Below, piece after piece: positions 44,787 to 58,279 of a stretch of DNA of 64,000 nucleotides (position 1 is its first letter; every line of letters begins with the position of its first letter). Below the pieces are notes generated by a model, which saw only the letters and a program-made list of their open reading frames with translations, had not been told where the DNA came from and did not search any database. This DNA comes from Bradysia coprophila. Its lineage: Eukaryota; Arthropoda; Insecta; Diptera; Sciaridae. The translations under genes and the position numbers were made by a program. Location of the stretch: the NCBI RefSeq assembly GCF_014529535.1, contig NW_023503608.1, forward strand, positions 1,302,001-1,366,000. Direction: 5' to 3'.

Positions 44787-47700
44787 CTAACGATTCAATG
44801 CATTGGCCGCTGCTGCAGCTTCCAATTTCTTTTTTCTGTGATCATAATTCACCAGTCGTTGACCCACCAAGTATTTATCGTTTTTGATTGCCACATACAA
44901 TTTCTTGAATTGTCTTATTTGAAAGATAACGATGGCAATGATCACCGCAATCATTAAAAAGAACGGATAGATGCGACGCACGATCAGCAATCTGGTCATT
45001 TTGTTTTTGAAGAAAATTGGCATAATTGAGTGGGCTATCACATACGGAACGGCTAACGATAGACCGAAGCATGTTATTACTGGAATAGCCAGCGAGATGA
45101 TGATGAATCTCAGATCGATATCACGAATGCCGTCACGGTATGCACGATCGATTGCTCGCTTCAGTGCCCAATCAGGTCCCATGAGTGTAACGGCACAGGC
45201 AATTTTCGTATACAAAACACCCAGTGCCCAGTCTTGCCATAGAAATAGTATTGGTGTCTGTTCCAATGGCACACTGCAAATAAGTGTTCCAAAAACAATT
45301 TAGCTCGACTGAGTGGATTGTCGGTAAAAACAAAAATGCATTTACCGTAGCGGCACGATCACAACTAATTCCAATAACAATCCGAATAACAAAGGAACGA
45401 CACCCAGCATCAGGACAAATATAATTGTGGCCATTGCATATGATGCGCCAATATTGATCCAATGCTTCAGTTTTTCGACAACGGCTGCTCTGCCTTGGGG
45501 AAACAGATTCACGGCAACCGATATGCCTCTGGACAATACCCAACACAAATATATACCAAGTGCGGCTGTGTACAGTTCGTGCGGTCTTGTAGGCGACTGT
45601 GACTCTTCTGTGGTCGGTGAGGTTGACTCTGTTGTGTGTGTGATATGGTGATTTATGTGACTTCCTATGCTCCAAATTGACATGCCGTGTCTACCAATCC
45701 ACACCTATCGGTTACATTGACAAATAAGTAAAAACATTTCGATGCCACAGCATTCGTGTTCAGATTCCTACCGGTATGGTTAACGTTATCAACGAGCCAA
45801 TGACCAGACTTATGCACATCAAAACGATCAAACCAATCAATCGAAATACGAACATTGTCGGACGTTCATACGGTTGAAAGCCAACGGGTACATCGCGTTG
45901 AAGCAACGCCTGATGAGCGGCTCCTAGGCCTTGTCCATGTTCTGGAGCACGAGGCGGAACTTCGTCTTCGTTTGGACGGGTTTCAGTGCCCAAAAGATAG
46001 CTTTTTATACCGAGGCACCAAGATACGACGGTACACCACAGGCGAATTAATCCTTTCAGCCATATACGAGTGTGGGATTGTTCAAAGAATCCGGGTAGAA
46101 TTATCTGCGAAGAAAAATTGGTCAAACAGATTTTCCATTGGGGGAATGATTCTTAACTAGTACCTGCAACAACAATAGCTGTAGACTGAGTTCATTGACC
46201 TCTGAATCACCCGATAAAGTGTACGGCAAGAAAGTTGGCCACAGGGTCTTTAGAATTTGAATTGGCAACCACAGCATCAGCATGACGGCTGATCCAAAAA
46301 TTATCGCTGATGCGATCAGTCGCCGTGTGTGACGCAAAATGGACAGGTGAATCATTTCCTGAAAATTCATTGTTACTGAAAAATGTTGCTGGGATCTTCA
46401 TTACAACGACACTTACTTGAATGGGACTGAAATCCGGGTCGTTTAAGTTACGTAAAAACCATAAGACTCCAGGTCGCAGAACTTCTCTGAGTAGAACGAT
46501 GAACGATGCAAAATAGTAAACGTATACCATTCCGAACATCCTGTAAATTAACGGGAAATGGTCAGTGGTCTTGCCCTTCATCTCTCATATGATTCTTTAA
46601 AGCTACCAATGAATGAACAGTGATGTACCAGGAGCGGCCTTAAAGCTCATCTTTCGATCTTTCAATGTTGCATCGAATACGGGCAACGAGCATATGTCCA
46701 ACCACCACCCACACACGAGCGGTAAAACGCCAATTTCGACAACAGAAAGCAGCGACACTTTCACCACAATGTAACACAATCCGAGTATTCGTCGCGGCTT
46801 TCTCAGCTTGAAGAATTTTGCAATAGCATGAAGCTGTAATAGAGTGATGCCGATGATGCAATATCCAACGAGCGTTGTGAGTAAACCATGAAAATGCATC
46901 AATGGTTTTCCTTGACGAATCAGTCCGGTAAAAGCAATGACAAAGTTGCCAATCGAAAATGGACAAAATGCAAAAATGAAAATGCAAATTGTGTTCAGAC
47001 TGACAACCCAAAATACATGTTCTAAAAACACCATCGAACCGTCGAGACCGAGTAATCGTTCCCATGTCAACTCTTCCGCTGCTCGATCCCATTCCATTGG
47101 ATTCCAATTAGCTTCTTCGCCCGGTGGTTCGGGCTCGCCTTCTTGTTCATTGGCGTCTGCTGCAGGGGGTTCAGCCGGATCAATTGGTCGATCAATAGGC
47201 GGTTCTTCATCTGGTGCCTCTCCATCGCCGATCCAATTGGCAACATTTACTTCATTGTTGTTATTGTTATTGTTGATGTTATTGTTGTTCTCCAGCTGAA
47301 CGAGTTGAACCAGCTCATCGTCATCTTCAGCAACGTTAGCTGGTTCAGCAGGATGTGCTGGATGTACCTCAGCAGCTTCAACGACCGGTTCTTCTTCGTC
47401 GAGCCAATCCGGACCGCCACCATGCACAATCTGTTCTCTCAGCCAAACCAAGCCGATAAAGCCGAACAACGTGCATGTCACCACAAAACATCCCCGAAAA
47501 ACATCAGCGGCAATATTGTCCATCGAAAACATTTCGAACGGCAGCGACATTAGTGACTCTAGCGATCCAGAGAATAGAAATCGATAAGTTCGATAGGCTG
47601 TGAGTGGCACAATGCCCAGCCATGCCAATGCGACCAATGTGTAGTGAAGCCAATATTTAACAGCCGTTCCCACCGAATTCAGCAGACCACCGGCAACGTC

Positions 47701-48623
47701 AGCCAACGGCAACACTCTAGGCATGTCGGGGGAATAAATTGGAGTAAACGAAAACCGATGGCCGCATAGTTCGCAATATTCCTTTCGTGAATATCTCATC
47801 CATTGTAGCAGACATTCTTGATGAATGAATTTTATGCTTCCCTGGCAGATACACGGGTGGAAGAGATCGGATTCTGGAAAATTTAAAAAAGTTATTTTGT
47901 GAATTCGTTTGATAAACAAGAACGGACAGACAAAACTGCGTAGCATTTTCGATGCAACTTGAACTGCAGACATGCACTATCTTATCTAAAATTGTTTCAT
48001 TGCAAAAAATTTAAACAGTCATGCAGTCATTGGTACATTGAATACCGAGACACAGAGTTTCGTAAGCTACAAATGAATTTACATTAAAGATTTCCTGTGT
48101 GTTCATTGACGTTCATGCAACACAATTGCACAATGTCTTCAATAGGATCGATTTGGTGCAATTCTAACAATGTTACGCAAACGTTAACCTGTTGTTTAAC
48201 AAAGTCAGTGAAACACAAAATCAAAGGTTATCAAAAGGTATTTAAACTTCAACATTGGAATGGCCTTTCACATTTGTTTCTCTTGCACAACTGTGCCAAA
48301 TGTTGATTTAACTCATTTGATTGTTTAGCCATTTGTTTAAATCAACCATAATTTCAAGGACAGAAATTTATGCGTCCAAATATTGCGAAAGGTCTACTTC
48401 ACGAATGTGAATACAAAATTTGACTTGAGATTTCACACACAAATCAAGCAATTCACTTTGTTTGATGTAAATAATGCACCTTTGGTAACCTTTTCAGCAA
48501 ACCAATACATCGACTGTAGAAAACTCATTACACGATTCGATTATTCTGTAGGATTAGAAAGATACACTCACCGCCCTTACAGCGACATACTCTGCATATG
48601 TCTTCTGAAGTTAAATCATCCAT
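44787..48623 (-). CDS. E3 ubiquitin ligase MARCH6 (Doa10/TEB4)
   Basis: ER membrane ubiquitin ligase for ER-associated degradation. Predicted 938 residues (human MARCH6 is 910). Exons: 48572-48623, 46607-47873, 46417-46540, 46164-46358, 45772-46104, 45346-45704, 44787-45273; the frame closes. The RING-CH is split by a 698-nt intron: EDICRVCRCKG then ESDLFHPCICQGSIKFIHQE and YCELCGHRFSF. An Asn-rich acidic linker lies at about 220-300. Many membrane segments follow; conserved blocks are REVLRPGVLWFLRNLNDPDF, the TEB4/TRAM-like HELYTAALGIYLCW and WQDWALGVLYTKI, and the conserved C-terminal KNDKYLVGQRLVNY. Convergent with the pseudouridine synthase gene (about 300 bp between stops). Confidence 0.95.
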
Positions 48624-49571
48624 TTCGTTAAACTTTCCTTCTGCTTAGTCCTTTTATTTGCAATATTTTCTTCTAAATACTGATTCATTGGAGCATTCTG
48701 ATCGGATTTTGTTGTTAGTGGTTGAACATTTTCCTTTTTGTGCTGGCTTTCGAATACTTATTTCAGTTCAATATTCGGAGCAAACATTCGCAATACTTTG
48801 TGTCTGTGGAGTCCGTCAGTTTGTACACTCGAAATTATGATCTTAAAACGAATTTGATAGTTTTTCGTAATTTTCTTTTTCAGAGATAAAATTTTTTTTT
48901 GCACGTATCTTTGACGTTTCATTTACTTCTCTGCAATGTCTGCAATGGAATCTGCTTTATCAATCTAACTGCAATGCAACTACCTTATCTCATCGTTCGG
49001 TCGGTGGATGGTTTTTAAAACGACAAACACTGTTATGTGGTCGATTTTTATCGACGTATCTATTTTCGACTATGGATTTTAGACAATTGCGCTGGTTGTA
49101 GTATAGGAAACATGTGTGAAATCACGAGAAAAATTCCACAATTTCCTCATTTTTGGCCCATGTAATAATCATTTGCTTTACTAGGGAAATAATGACACTT
49201 TTCACTTTTGGGTTGGGTGAGAACTCTTTAAGATGTGTCTGCAATCTGCAAAGGTTTCTCCAAGTGGGTTAAGTTATCACCCACGAATCAATTTTTGCAT
49301 GCTGTAGTGGTTTTAATTTTTCAAAATAAGATTTTGGTTCAGAGAAATCATCAAAAAACGAATATTTTGCCTCCTAAATGTAGGCTACAGATTTGCAAAG
49401 GCTACATTGCTCTTAACTCGCTTGTAAAGTAAAATAGCATAATATTTCAGTGTAGTAACTTGATATGTCATTATTTCACTGATATAGTGATCTACTATTT
49501 CTAAAATACTTGCACAACCTTTCTGGTTTTCTGGAATAGAATATATTATACTTTATTTAATCAATTCGCCT
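48624..49571. other. Intergenic region upstream of MARCH6
   Basis: AT-rich, no gene or clear element seen; should contain the MARCH6 promoter. Confidence 0.45.
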
Positions 49572-50140
49572 AGTCGGTTGTCCTGTAGAGGCGCCACATT
49601 TTTTTATAGTACTTCATTCTTACTGGACTATTTTTTTGTGAAACAACTTCACATTGATTCATTCACATGGAATGTCACAGCAGTGAAGTTGGTTCACATG
49701 AAAATAAGCGCAGTGACAGCAGTAATTTTATGACAGAATGTACTAAAATATGGGAAAACTCTATTACATTTCTTCTTAGTTTCTAAACATCATTCTGATA
49801 AAATGATAAAATGATAAAATAAATGAATTTAAAAAAAAAATCTCCTATTTTTAGCAAATGATAACAAAAGAAGCAGCGTAATGTGCGTAAGGTTGTACAG
49901 AACAGAGGCTATGCAATTCGTAAAATTTCAGTAACTCAATCGTAGATCTATATTTGAGTTGTGGCTTGATGGCGCTGTCATTTTTTAAGTCGGTTGGCCT
50001 GTAGAGGCGCCACAATTTGTTTCAGTGGTTCATTCTTTGCGCTCTATTTTCACATGAAATAACTTCACTCTGGTAAATGAAATGTCATAGCAGTTGAGTT
50101 AGTCCCATTAGTCCACAAAATAAAGATCGCTGACATTAGT
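49572..50140. repeat. Pair of about 155-bp direct repeats
   Basis: 49572-49725 and 49988-50140 both start agtcggttg(t/g)cctgtagagg and share cattctt, caacttcac/taacttcac, gaatgtcacagcag / gaaatgtcatagcag. The copies flank an AT-rich 260-bp spacer just before a LINE fragment. Confidence 0.65.
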
Positions 50141-50164
50141 GTATTATTATTAATAACTAATTAT

Positions 50165-50944
50165 ACGTATTTATCAAGGCGTGTGGGAATCTTACGAAAT
50201 TAATCAGAAAATCGAAAATCTTAGACAACAGTTGAACGTTGCAGTGGACAAAGCTCGATTTTTGGCCAATTCGTCGAAAGAATCCGGCGCTTGGTTACAC
50301 AGTTTACCGTCACCGCAATTAGGAACTCATTTGAATAATGATGAGTTTCGCATATCAATCGGTTTACGTCTTGGCGTTGCAATTGTTCAGCCCCATAAAT
50401 GTGTGTGTGGTACGAAAGTTAACAAGTACGGCAGACATGGATTATCATGCAGCAAAGCATCCGGCACACTTCCACGACATGGATCAGGAAATGATTTAAT
50501 TCAACGAGCATTCCGATCAGCTGAAATTCCTTGCAAACGTGAACCTACTGGTTGCTCCCGACCAGATGGTAAGAAACCCGACGGGTTGACTCTCGTACCT
50601 AGGGAGAAGACACTTTTGCGAACTCTTATGTGAACAGAACGGCACGTGAATTAGGTTGGGCAGCGAAAAAAGCAGAAGCTGATAAATTTGATCATTACAC
50701 CGATTTGATGAGCCAATTCATATTCGTTCCGATTGCAACGGAAACCTCTGGCGTGATTGGCAAATGCGGTTTAGATTTAATTAAAAAAATTGGCAGCAGA
50801 ATTACGGAGAAAACACATGAAAAACGAGCGACGAACTACCTAATTCAAAGATTAGGGTTGGTTATTCAACGTAACAATGTTGCGTCCATTTTAGGAACAT
50901 TACCACATTCAAAGGATTTAAATGAAATACATTATTTGTAAACT
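50165..50944 (+). mobile_element. Decayed 3' part of a non-LTR retrotransposon (LINE) ORF2
   Basis: Two adjoining frames encode the segment that follows reverse transcriptase in some invertebrate LINEs: SGAWLHSLPSPQLGTHLNND, HKCVCGTKVNKYGRHGLSC, GKKPDGLTLVP, then NRTARELGWAAKKAEADKF and IATETSGVIGKCGLDLIKKI. The frames are shifted around 50600-50630, where the usual part with the TC/WD block is missing. The reverse transcriptase and endonuclease are absent (5' truncated). A single stop-ended 3' end is at about 50941. Confidence 0.8.
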
Positions 50945-51137
50945 AATTTTGTTAAAGAACGTATTATATGCTTAAACATGCACTTAGGCCGACATTACTG
51001 TAAATGCTGTAAATGTACTAGAAATGTAATAGAAATTTACGAAAATCTATTTCTTTTGAGCTTTAGTTTCCAAACATCATTTCCCTATTTTGGGTGCCAA
51101 CTAGCATCAGCGCCTCGAATATAAATCTCTGTTTTCA

Positions 51138-51221
51138 GAAGAGTGTTATGATGAGAAAGAAATATTTTGACAAGTTGTCCAAGGCTGGTATTCGGTCATC
51201 TCGCCTCGATCATAACACTCT
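51138..51221. repeat. Small hairpin repeat
   Basis: Arms agagtgttatgat / atcataacactct enclose ggctggtattcggtcatctc. A related sequence (actggtattcggaactctc between ttataatt and attataac) lies at about 30352-30405. Confidence 0.55.
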
Positions 51222-51299
51222 ACAATACGTGTCAAGTTCACTTTACCACTTCTTTTTGAATGCGAATGCACCGTATGCACCAAAAAAGCGAAAGTGAAC

Positions 51300-52400
51300 A
51301 CACTTTGAGCAACTAAAATGGAATTACCATACCACAAATGTATCGAAATGCTATCGAGCCGATAGCGGATAGTGATTACCATGTTATAATTAACGTCTAA
51401 TATGGATCCAGTCTTCATATGAAATTAATTATACTCTGATTGATTTTCCAGAAAAAAACTTTGAAAGAAGTAGAATAATTTTAGACATTTTAAAAATACA
51501 AGAATACCAGAAGCAGAATAATGTTTGTGTCCTGAAATCTTGATTACCCACCGAAAATCGAGCAAAAAAAATCGATAAACATTTTAAAGTAACAGATTTT
51601 TGGAATATAATTGGCAATTCTCGAACATAACCATTATCGTTCAATTTTTGTTTTTAATATAATCAGAAATTAATTCTTAATGAATTGGAGAAGTAGATCC
51701 GTTTAACGAGTATTAATCGGTAGACCATCTAGTAATCGATCTAATAAATTCGTAGTTTAAGTGGTACTTAAAACTAGTGTCTACATGCGAACCATGTGAA
51801 CTTATCAAAAATTCGTTCAAAGTGTCATACCCCAGATTTATACCCGCAAAACGTTGACAAGATATCTGTTCACAGAAATTCGTTACCAGTTTTTCAGACC
51901 CGATGCATCCACCAAGTAAGAGAATAGCAAAAAATTGTTATTTATGTTTTGGGCGATTGATTTTAAGTAATCTTTCATGTTGTATGTTATACCTGAGAAA
52001 TTATAACAGAAAACCCTACATGCACCAGAAAAATTCCAGAATTCACTGACTTTCATCTCATGTAAAATTGATTTAAAACTTCGGCTTTACTGTTCAATTT
52101 TTTAACATATTCTATTGGGTATTTGATAATCGGCCTTGTACTGTATAGACTGCAGTCACTATGAAAAATATGGCATATGAAGTGCGTGTAGCAACACCAC
52201 CTGCCAAATAAATTTATGTGTAGCTCATTCTTAAGAACCATTCGGCAACTGACGCCGCCATCTCTCGCGAACATTCGGTTTTTCGATATTGTAATTTTCG
52301 TGTGAGAGTGCGACCTTTTATTCAATTTAAACGCCCTCTCGGTATTAAAGAATAATCATTTTGCATTCAATGAATTCTTAGTGGATGGTCTCAAATTCAT
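51300..52400. other. Intergenic region upstream of CTCF
   Basis: AT-rich; no gene seen. The CTCF leader exon lies at its right end, with a donor (aaagtg|gtgagt) at about 52449. Confidence 0.45.
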
Positions 52401-52808
52401 CCAATTGATTGTTTTGTGTCAGCAATCCGTCAGAGTCTCAGCAAAGTGGTGAGTGACCGATTTATTGATGCATTTAACATTGAATTCGCTTTCATCAAGC
52501 GAAACGTAACATTCAAAGGAAGCCATTTTTTTACAAAACTTCCTCAGCGCTCGCCTCGGTGACCGAAATTAATAGAATATTCTTCCTAGAGGGGGCTGGT
52601 CTGAAAACTACACCAAAATTTTACAAATTCAAATCATTCATTTGTTTACCATTGCGTTTTCATCGGAATTGCTTCTATTAAATTCATAAACTATGCTAAA
52701 ATGCCAACATGGCGTACTCTTGATGTAATTCATGGGTTTAATCTGCATTTTAATCTATTGTGAGTGAAAAATTCAAATTTGTTTCCAGATCAAAGCTACA
52801 TAACCGAT

Positions 52809-55310
52809 ATGGCTACTCGTCAAGAGGAGATCCAAGTTAAGTTGGAGGGTAACGAACTGCAGTCGTATCTGGAAACGTTCAACAAAGAAATCGAGGGAAA
52901 TGACAGTCAAGCAGCCGCCGAAAATGAAGACGACGAAGAAGTTCTGTCGGGTGAAGAGGAAGACGGCGATCAATATTTCGTAGACAGCAGTGGAAATTAC
53001 TATTTTCAAGGAAAAAACGATAAAGTGCCGCGCTTGACGAAAAATCCGAACCTCGTACAGGATGACGACGAACCAGAAACTAATGAAGGCCAAGAAGAAA
53101 GTGCTGAGGTCAGCTACGTTTTCATAATGGATGAGAATGAAGAAAAAAACGAGGAGGAGGACGAAGAAGGTCAAAAGGTCTACGAATTCGAGGACGGCCA
53201 AGAAGAGCAGTCCATATTTGGTGGCCCAGAAGATCGTCATGTTCCGAAAAAGGTCGTTCGCACTGTGTCGAAAAAGGCAGGCGGTTCAAACCAAAATCAA
53301 GTGCACTTTTGTACTTACTGCAACTACAGCAGCCCGAAAAGATATTTATTGTCTCGTCATATGAAATCGCATTCCGAGGAACGACCGTTTAAGTGTCAAG
53401 TGTGTGAACGAGGATTTAAAACGCAGGCTAGCTTGCAAAACCATACTAACACGCATACCGGAACTAAGCCTCACAGTTGTAAATATTGCTCGAGTTCGTT
53501 TACAACATCGGGCGAACTAGTACGTCATGTGCGCTATCGACACACACACGAGAAGCCCCACAAGTGTACCGAATGTGATTATGCCAGTGTTGAATTGAGC
53601 AAATTGAAACGCCACATCCGATGTCATACGGTACGGCACTTTGACCCTTCTTGCTGCTGATATATTGACGAAACAATTAATTTTTCAGGGAGAACGCCCC
53701 TATCAATGCCCTCATTGTACATACGCGTCGCCAGACACATTTAAACTGAAGAGACACTTACGGATACATACCGGCGAAAAACCGTGAGTACATTCAACAG
53801 TACGAGAGCACAAGTACTCGTCGCACAAGGCCAGTAAAAATCATTAAACCTATTCGCGTGTTTCAGGTACGAATGTGATGTGTGTCATGCTCGATTCACC
53901 CAATCCAATTCGTTGAAGGCCCACAAACTAATCCACAGCGGTAAGTTTTCAAGGCATCCTCTGCGTGGTGCCAGATTTCATAAATTTCTTCTCGGTTATT
54001 ACAGTCGGCGACAAGCCAGTCTTCAATTGTGAATTATGTCCGACAACGTGTGGAAGAAAGACGGACCTTCGAATTCATGTGCAAAAACTGCACACGGCTG
54101 ACAAACCGTTGAAATGCAAACGGTGTGGAAACTTATTCCCCGACAGGTACAGTTACAAGGTGAGTTACATTTAAATGTCACACCGGGCATGGCAAAATGT
54201 AATTTTTCTATTTAGCTTCACAGTAAAACGCACGAAGGAGAAAAGTGTTACAAGTGTGAACTGTGTCCGTACGCATCCATATCGGCTCGCCATCTCGAAT
54301 CCCACATGCTCATTCACACCGATCAAAAGCCATTCAATTGTGACTTATGCGAGCAGTCGTTTAGGTAAATAATTTGACAATTTTCCCGTTCCGATTAGCT
54401 TAACCAACTCCGCCAATTTACAGACAAAAGCAATTGCTCAAGCGTCACGTAAATCTCTACCACAATCCCGATTACGTTCCACCAAAACCCAAGGAGAAGA
54501 ATCACAAATGTCCAAACAGTCTATGTACTCGATCGTTCCGGCACAAAGGAAATCTCATTCGACATATGGCACTGCACGATCCCGATTCCAGTATACGCGA
54601 AGAAGCCATCGCATTGAAAATGGGCCGAAGGAAACGCATTCAAATCATCGACGGCCAACAGGTCGAGATCTACCAGTCGAACGACGATTCCGAAGAGGAG
54701 GACGAAGAGGATGAAGACGACGAACAGGAGGAATATCTCGATGAAGTGAAACCGAAAGTGGAAGTCGACGGAAAGCGAAAGGAAATGTATGTTAATGTGG
54801 GCGACAACGGACAACAGTATGTTGTGTTGGAGGTACTGGAAATGGGAGATGGTGACGAGGACGGTAGACCGAAACAGGAAGTTGTTTATGAAGAGGAAGA
54901 AGAAATCGAGCAGATCAACGAAGAGGATCCAATGAACGTTGATACTGATTTCATCATTGGAGATGGTAAGTGCCGTCACAGGCATATGTCCGTACATTTT
55001 GCTGGATTTTGGTTTTGATGAAATTTTCTTCTGTGACTTAGAATTAACCGACGACTTAGATGCAATGGGCACATCGGTGAACAAATTCCGTGAACAGCCG
55101 CACAAAATGCTATCCGACGATAAGGATATGTCCAATTGTTTTGGATTCGATGTAAGTTCGCTGTGAAAATACTCATTTTCCGGTCAATCAATTTTCATTC
55201 GACGATTCTTTTCGCAGGACGATGATGACGACGATGAAATGGTTGTGGCAGATGCCGACAACGATGATAAAAGGACAATTCGTCTGTTGGACGAATATGT
55301 TATAACTTAG
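52809..55310 (+). CDS. CTCF: CTCF, 11-zinc-finger insulator protein
   Basis: Chromatin insulator and DNA-binding factor. Predicted 679 residues. Exons: 52809-53630, 53689-53783, 53867-53940, 54005-54159, 54216-54364, 54424-54965, 55042-55151, 55218-55310; the frame closes. Acidic N-terminus (1-165), then eleven C2H2-type fingers (about 167-475). Finger 4, [18 protein letters not shown], and finger 5, [18 protein letters not shown], match the CTCF core. Finger 11 has an unusual C-x4-C spacing (CPNSLC). The C-terminus is very acidic with a short basic patch (GRRKRI). The ATG (MATRQEEI) is 20 nt after a splice acceptor at 52789, and a non-coding leader exon ends at about 52448 (donor gtgagt). 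Confidence 0.96.
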
Positions 55311-55548
55311 GCATTTTATACCATTACGTTACCTATATAGAAATGCGCACTTATTTTGTTAGGCCGTTAAATTCTATGATTAAAATGCTGCAGAAAAAAA
55401 GATTGGTTATCCTTTGAATGAAACAAACTTTACTCTTCTAACTGAAAATCAACTCTATTTTTGATGTGTGACCACTACAGAAAGTTTTCAACATTTCAGT
55501 ACTTAGACATACTTATACGGCGCGAATACACACGAACCGTAAACATTT

Positions 55549-57970
55549 TTAAAACAAATTCGCGAAGAAATTCGTGATTCTCTGTCGGAACGTCAATTTT
55601 TCGTTATCGTCGAGCTGAGCGTTAAACAAATAACCTTTGGTATGTTGCGGCTTATGGTGATACTGATGGGGATGTCGTCGGAAAAAATTCACTTTGTTCG
55701 ATCGTTCATCAAATTTGACCCTTTTCCGGGTTGGAGTTACCGGCAGAAACACATTTGCATTCAAATTTGATGTGGTCGTAGATACAGCGGGCGATTTGGT
55801 GTGTTCGTTTGATCGGTGACCGTTGCTAGTGTTGTAGTAAGCTGAAGCAGAACTGTCGTTACTGCCAGTGCTCGTACGAAGAGGATATAAGACATCCTGA
55901 TAATCAACGCCCATATAATCCATGCTGGCAATCGGAATGCTTGTGTCTACTGCATTGCTATTACGTATGTACGTGCGATTTTCCAGCTGCTTTGCAAACC
56001 CGTAAGTCGGATCAAAATCGTCACCGTTTTGCGACTCAACTTCGGCCGGACCTTTACGAAACCAATTTCTGAACATTTTCCTTGGAACAACATCCGGTTC
56101 ACTGACTTTTCTCTTGTCCTTGTCATCAACGTCTGAATGCTTTCGCTTTCCGAATAGGCTTGGAGTGTCGAAATTGAAGCAACGATTGTGCTCTTCAATA
56201 TCTGACTCCGAATCGGAGAAGTCACTGCACCGATACACCGAATCATAATCCTGTAAAATGTAAATGGAATGTCAGACCTTAAACATGACTGAATGCACTG
56301 CTGCACGTACGTATTTCTTCTTCGTCGGGCTCAACACTTCATCCACTTCAAAATTCTTCAGAGCTTTGTTTCTCATGGGTGTTCGCTTACTCGACCCTTT
56401 CCGAATGGTTTTTCGGCACTGGATATGCAATTCAATTGTCTCTTTAATCGCCGTCATCCAACACTTACTGATTCCCACATCGTCAGCACACAAAATGATT
56501 CCGTCACCCTGGCAAGTTATTTTGAAAGTTCCCGGAAAGACCTCCGATATGCGACACTTTTTCAACGGGAAAATGCATGAGCATTGCAGGGAGTTGGATA
56601 CCATCGTATTCTTATTGCGATCCTTTGAACAACATTTTCAGTTTCAATCAACAATTAGGATTCATTGGCGGCTGCTTACCTTCAATATTTTGCAGTACAT
56701 AAATATGTCCGACATCAGTACACAGTATCGTTTCAGCGTTACCCCACTACTGGACATTTTCTGTAAGACTCCTTCCTTAATGATTTTGCGACCTGTACAG
56801 AAGAATCGTGACAATTTATATAGTGAGTCGCTGAACGGATCGCACTTTGATCCAAAATACTTACTCGGCTTGATAATTTTCGGTACTTGATCGACCAGCG
56901 AATTTTGCAAATTTATCACCATTTGAGTGACTTCCTGCTCTTGTACGACAGAATTCATATGTGACACAGTGTTTTCCACCTCTTTGAAGGAATCTATGAA
57001 AATCAATAATCGCCAGATAATATCGTCAAGGAAACAGGACTTTTAGTGAATTTACCTTGGAGTATCTTGAAATCATCGTCGTCGACAGGACTCGAGTATA
57101 GGATGACCTGTTGCAACAAGAGTCGATATCTGGGAACCCGTTGGATCGGCGATATCAACAATGACATTAATTTCGTCTGTACTTCGGGCCGCGATTCAGT
57201 TTGTTCCAAAAATTTACGAAATCTTTGGTTCTTCTCGGTTAGCTCCTAGAAATTGACCGGAAATCGATTGATTAGAACATGCACATTCCCCATTGATGTC
57301 ACTGTGGTTCACCTGCAAGACAATTTGTGACCGATTGTAGTCGAATGCATAGACGGAATAGAGTTTGAAAAACGGAGCCAGCCTCAGAAATGCCTTCCCC
57401 ACTTTACTCAAATCACTTTCCAAGCTCTTCAACAATTCCGTATTCAGATTGTAGATCATTTCGATTTGACCGAAAAGGATGGTGAATTCATCGTTGCTGA
57501 GTACATCCTGTTCTTTCAGCGGATTAACGAAGTATTTCATCAAAATTTGCAGTTGATTGATGTAGCTACGTTCTGTCAGTACCGTCATTTTAGCTCATGT
57601 AACTTTATTGGTAAAAAAGTAAATTTACCAGAGGTGAGTATTTCCTGTACTGCTTGCAGACGAAAATTTTTCCTCTTGTTGACGTCATTGGATTTACCGG
57701 GAGAAACTTTCGGCGACATGCTATCCAGCATACTACATACTGTTTTGATGGGTAACGAAAATAGTTCAGTTCAATGCACATCCACTAAATTAACGATGAG
57801 CTCATCGGAAAGATTTTACCTTTCTTGCGTGATTTTGCTGTTAGTAAATTCCGCTCAAATAAAACTTGTTTCAGTTCCTGACTCAAACTACTCGTATACT
57901 TTGGAGGGGTGAACGGGCTAGCCGAGTATTGGCTAGACTGTCTATTTGTTCGTTGCGGTGTCTTATGCAT
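55549..57970 (-). CDS. DH-PH Rho guanine nucleotide exchange factor
   Basis: Predicted 662 residues. Exons: 57820-57970, 57629-57739, 57313-57593, 57056-57245, 56865-56993, 56680-56792, 56311-56622, 55549-56250; the frame closes. The DH (RhoGEF) domain is at about 85-290: TERSYINQLQILMKYFVNPL, FLEQTESRPEVQTKLMSLL, then the signature PIQRVPRYRLLLQQVI. The PH domain follows (IIKEGVLQKMSSSGVTLKRY, CRISEVFPGTFKITCQGDG). The C-terminal 230 residues are polar and unstructured, with FRNWFRK and an aromatic end ITNFFANLF. Activates a Rho-family GTPase; which one is not readable. The exon 3 acceptor (tgag at 57594) is weak. Convergent with CTCF (238 bp apart), divergent with proteasome alpha-6. Confidence 0.87.
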
Positions 57971-58279
57971 CGTATAGTTGAGATAAAATTCAAATTATTT
58001 TCTTAAAATATTCAACCGGTTTTCCGAAGACTGTTGAACTATCCATCCATCAAAACCGTCAAAATACAGCAAAAAAAGCGTCCTGTCAAAGCTGATGACG
58101 CAAAAAACAGATGACTCGGTTCACTTTTTTCGCTTTGAAACGTCAACCGATTTGAACAGACTGTGCATCCGAAATGTCATTTTTCATTTACTTGCAAAAT
58201 ATATTTCTGGTTCAAACAATAACACCGCTCCATTTAGTTGCTAATTCATAAGTTTCTGCTAGAAAAATAATTGAACAAA
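57971..58279. promoter_or_regulatory. Divergent promoter interval, RhoGEF / proteasome alpha-6
   Basis: Only 309 bp separate the two start codons on opposite strands, so both promoters and leaders must fit here. No TATA box at a fitting place on either side. Confidence 0.6.

Noticed and set aside
49572-50140. CRISPR-like or satellite repeat
   Set aside because: Only two diverged copies with a single long spacer; fits transposon debris in a eukaryote.
55549-57970. Assigning the exchange factor to FGD or Ect2
   Set aside because: No FYVE or BRCT domain is visible, so only the DH-PH class is supported.
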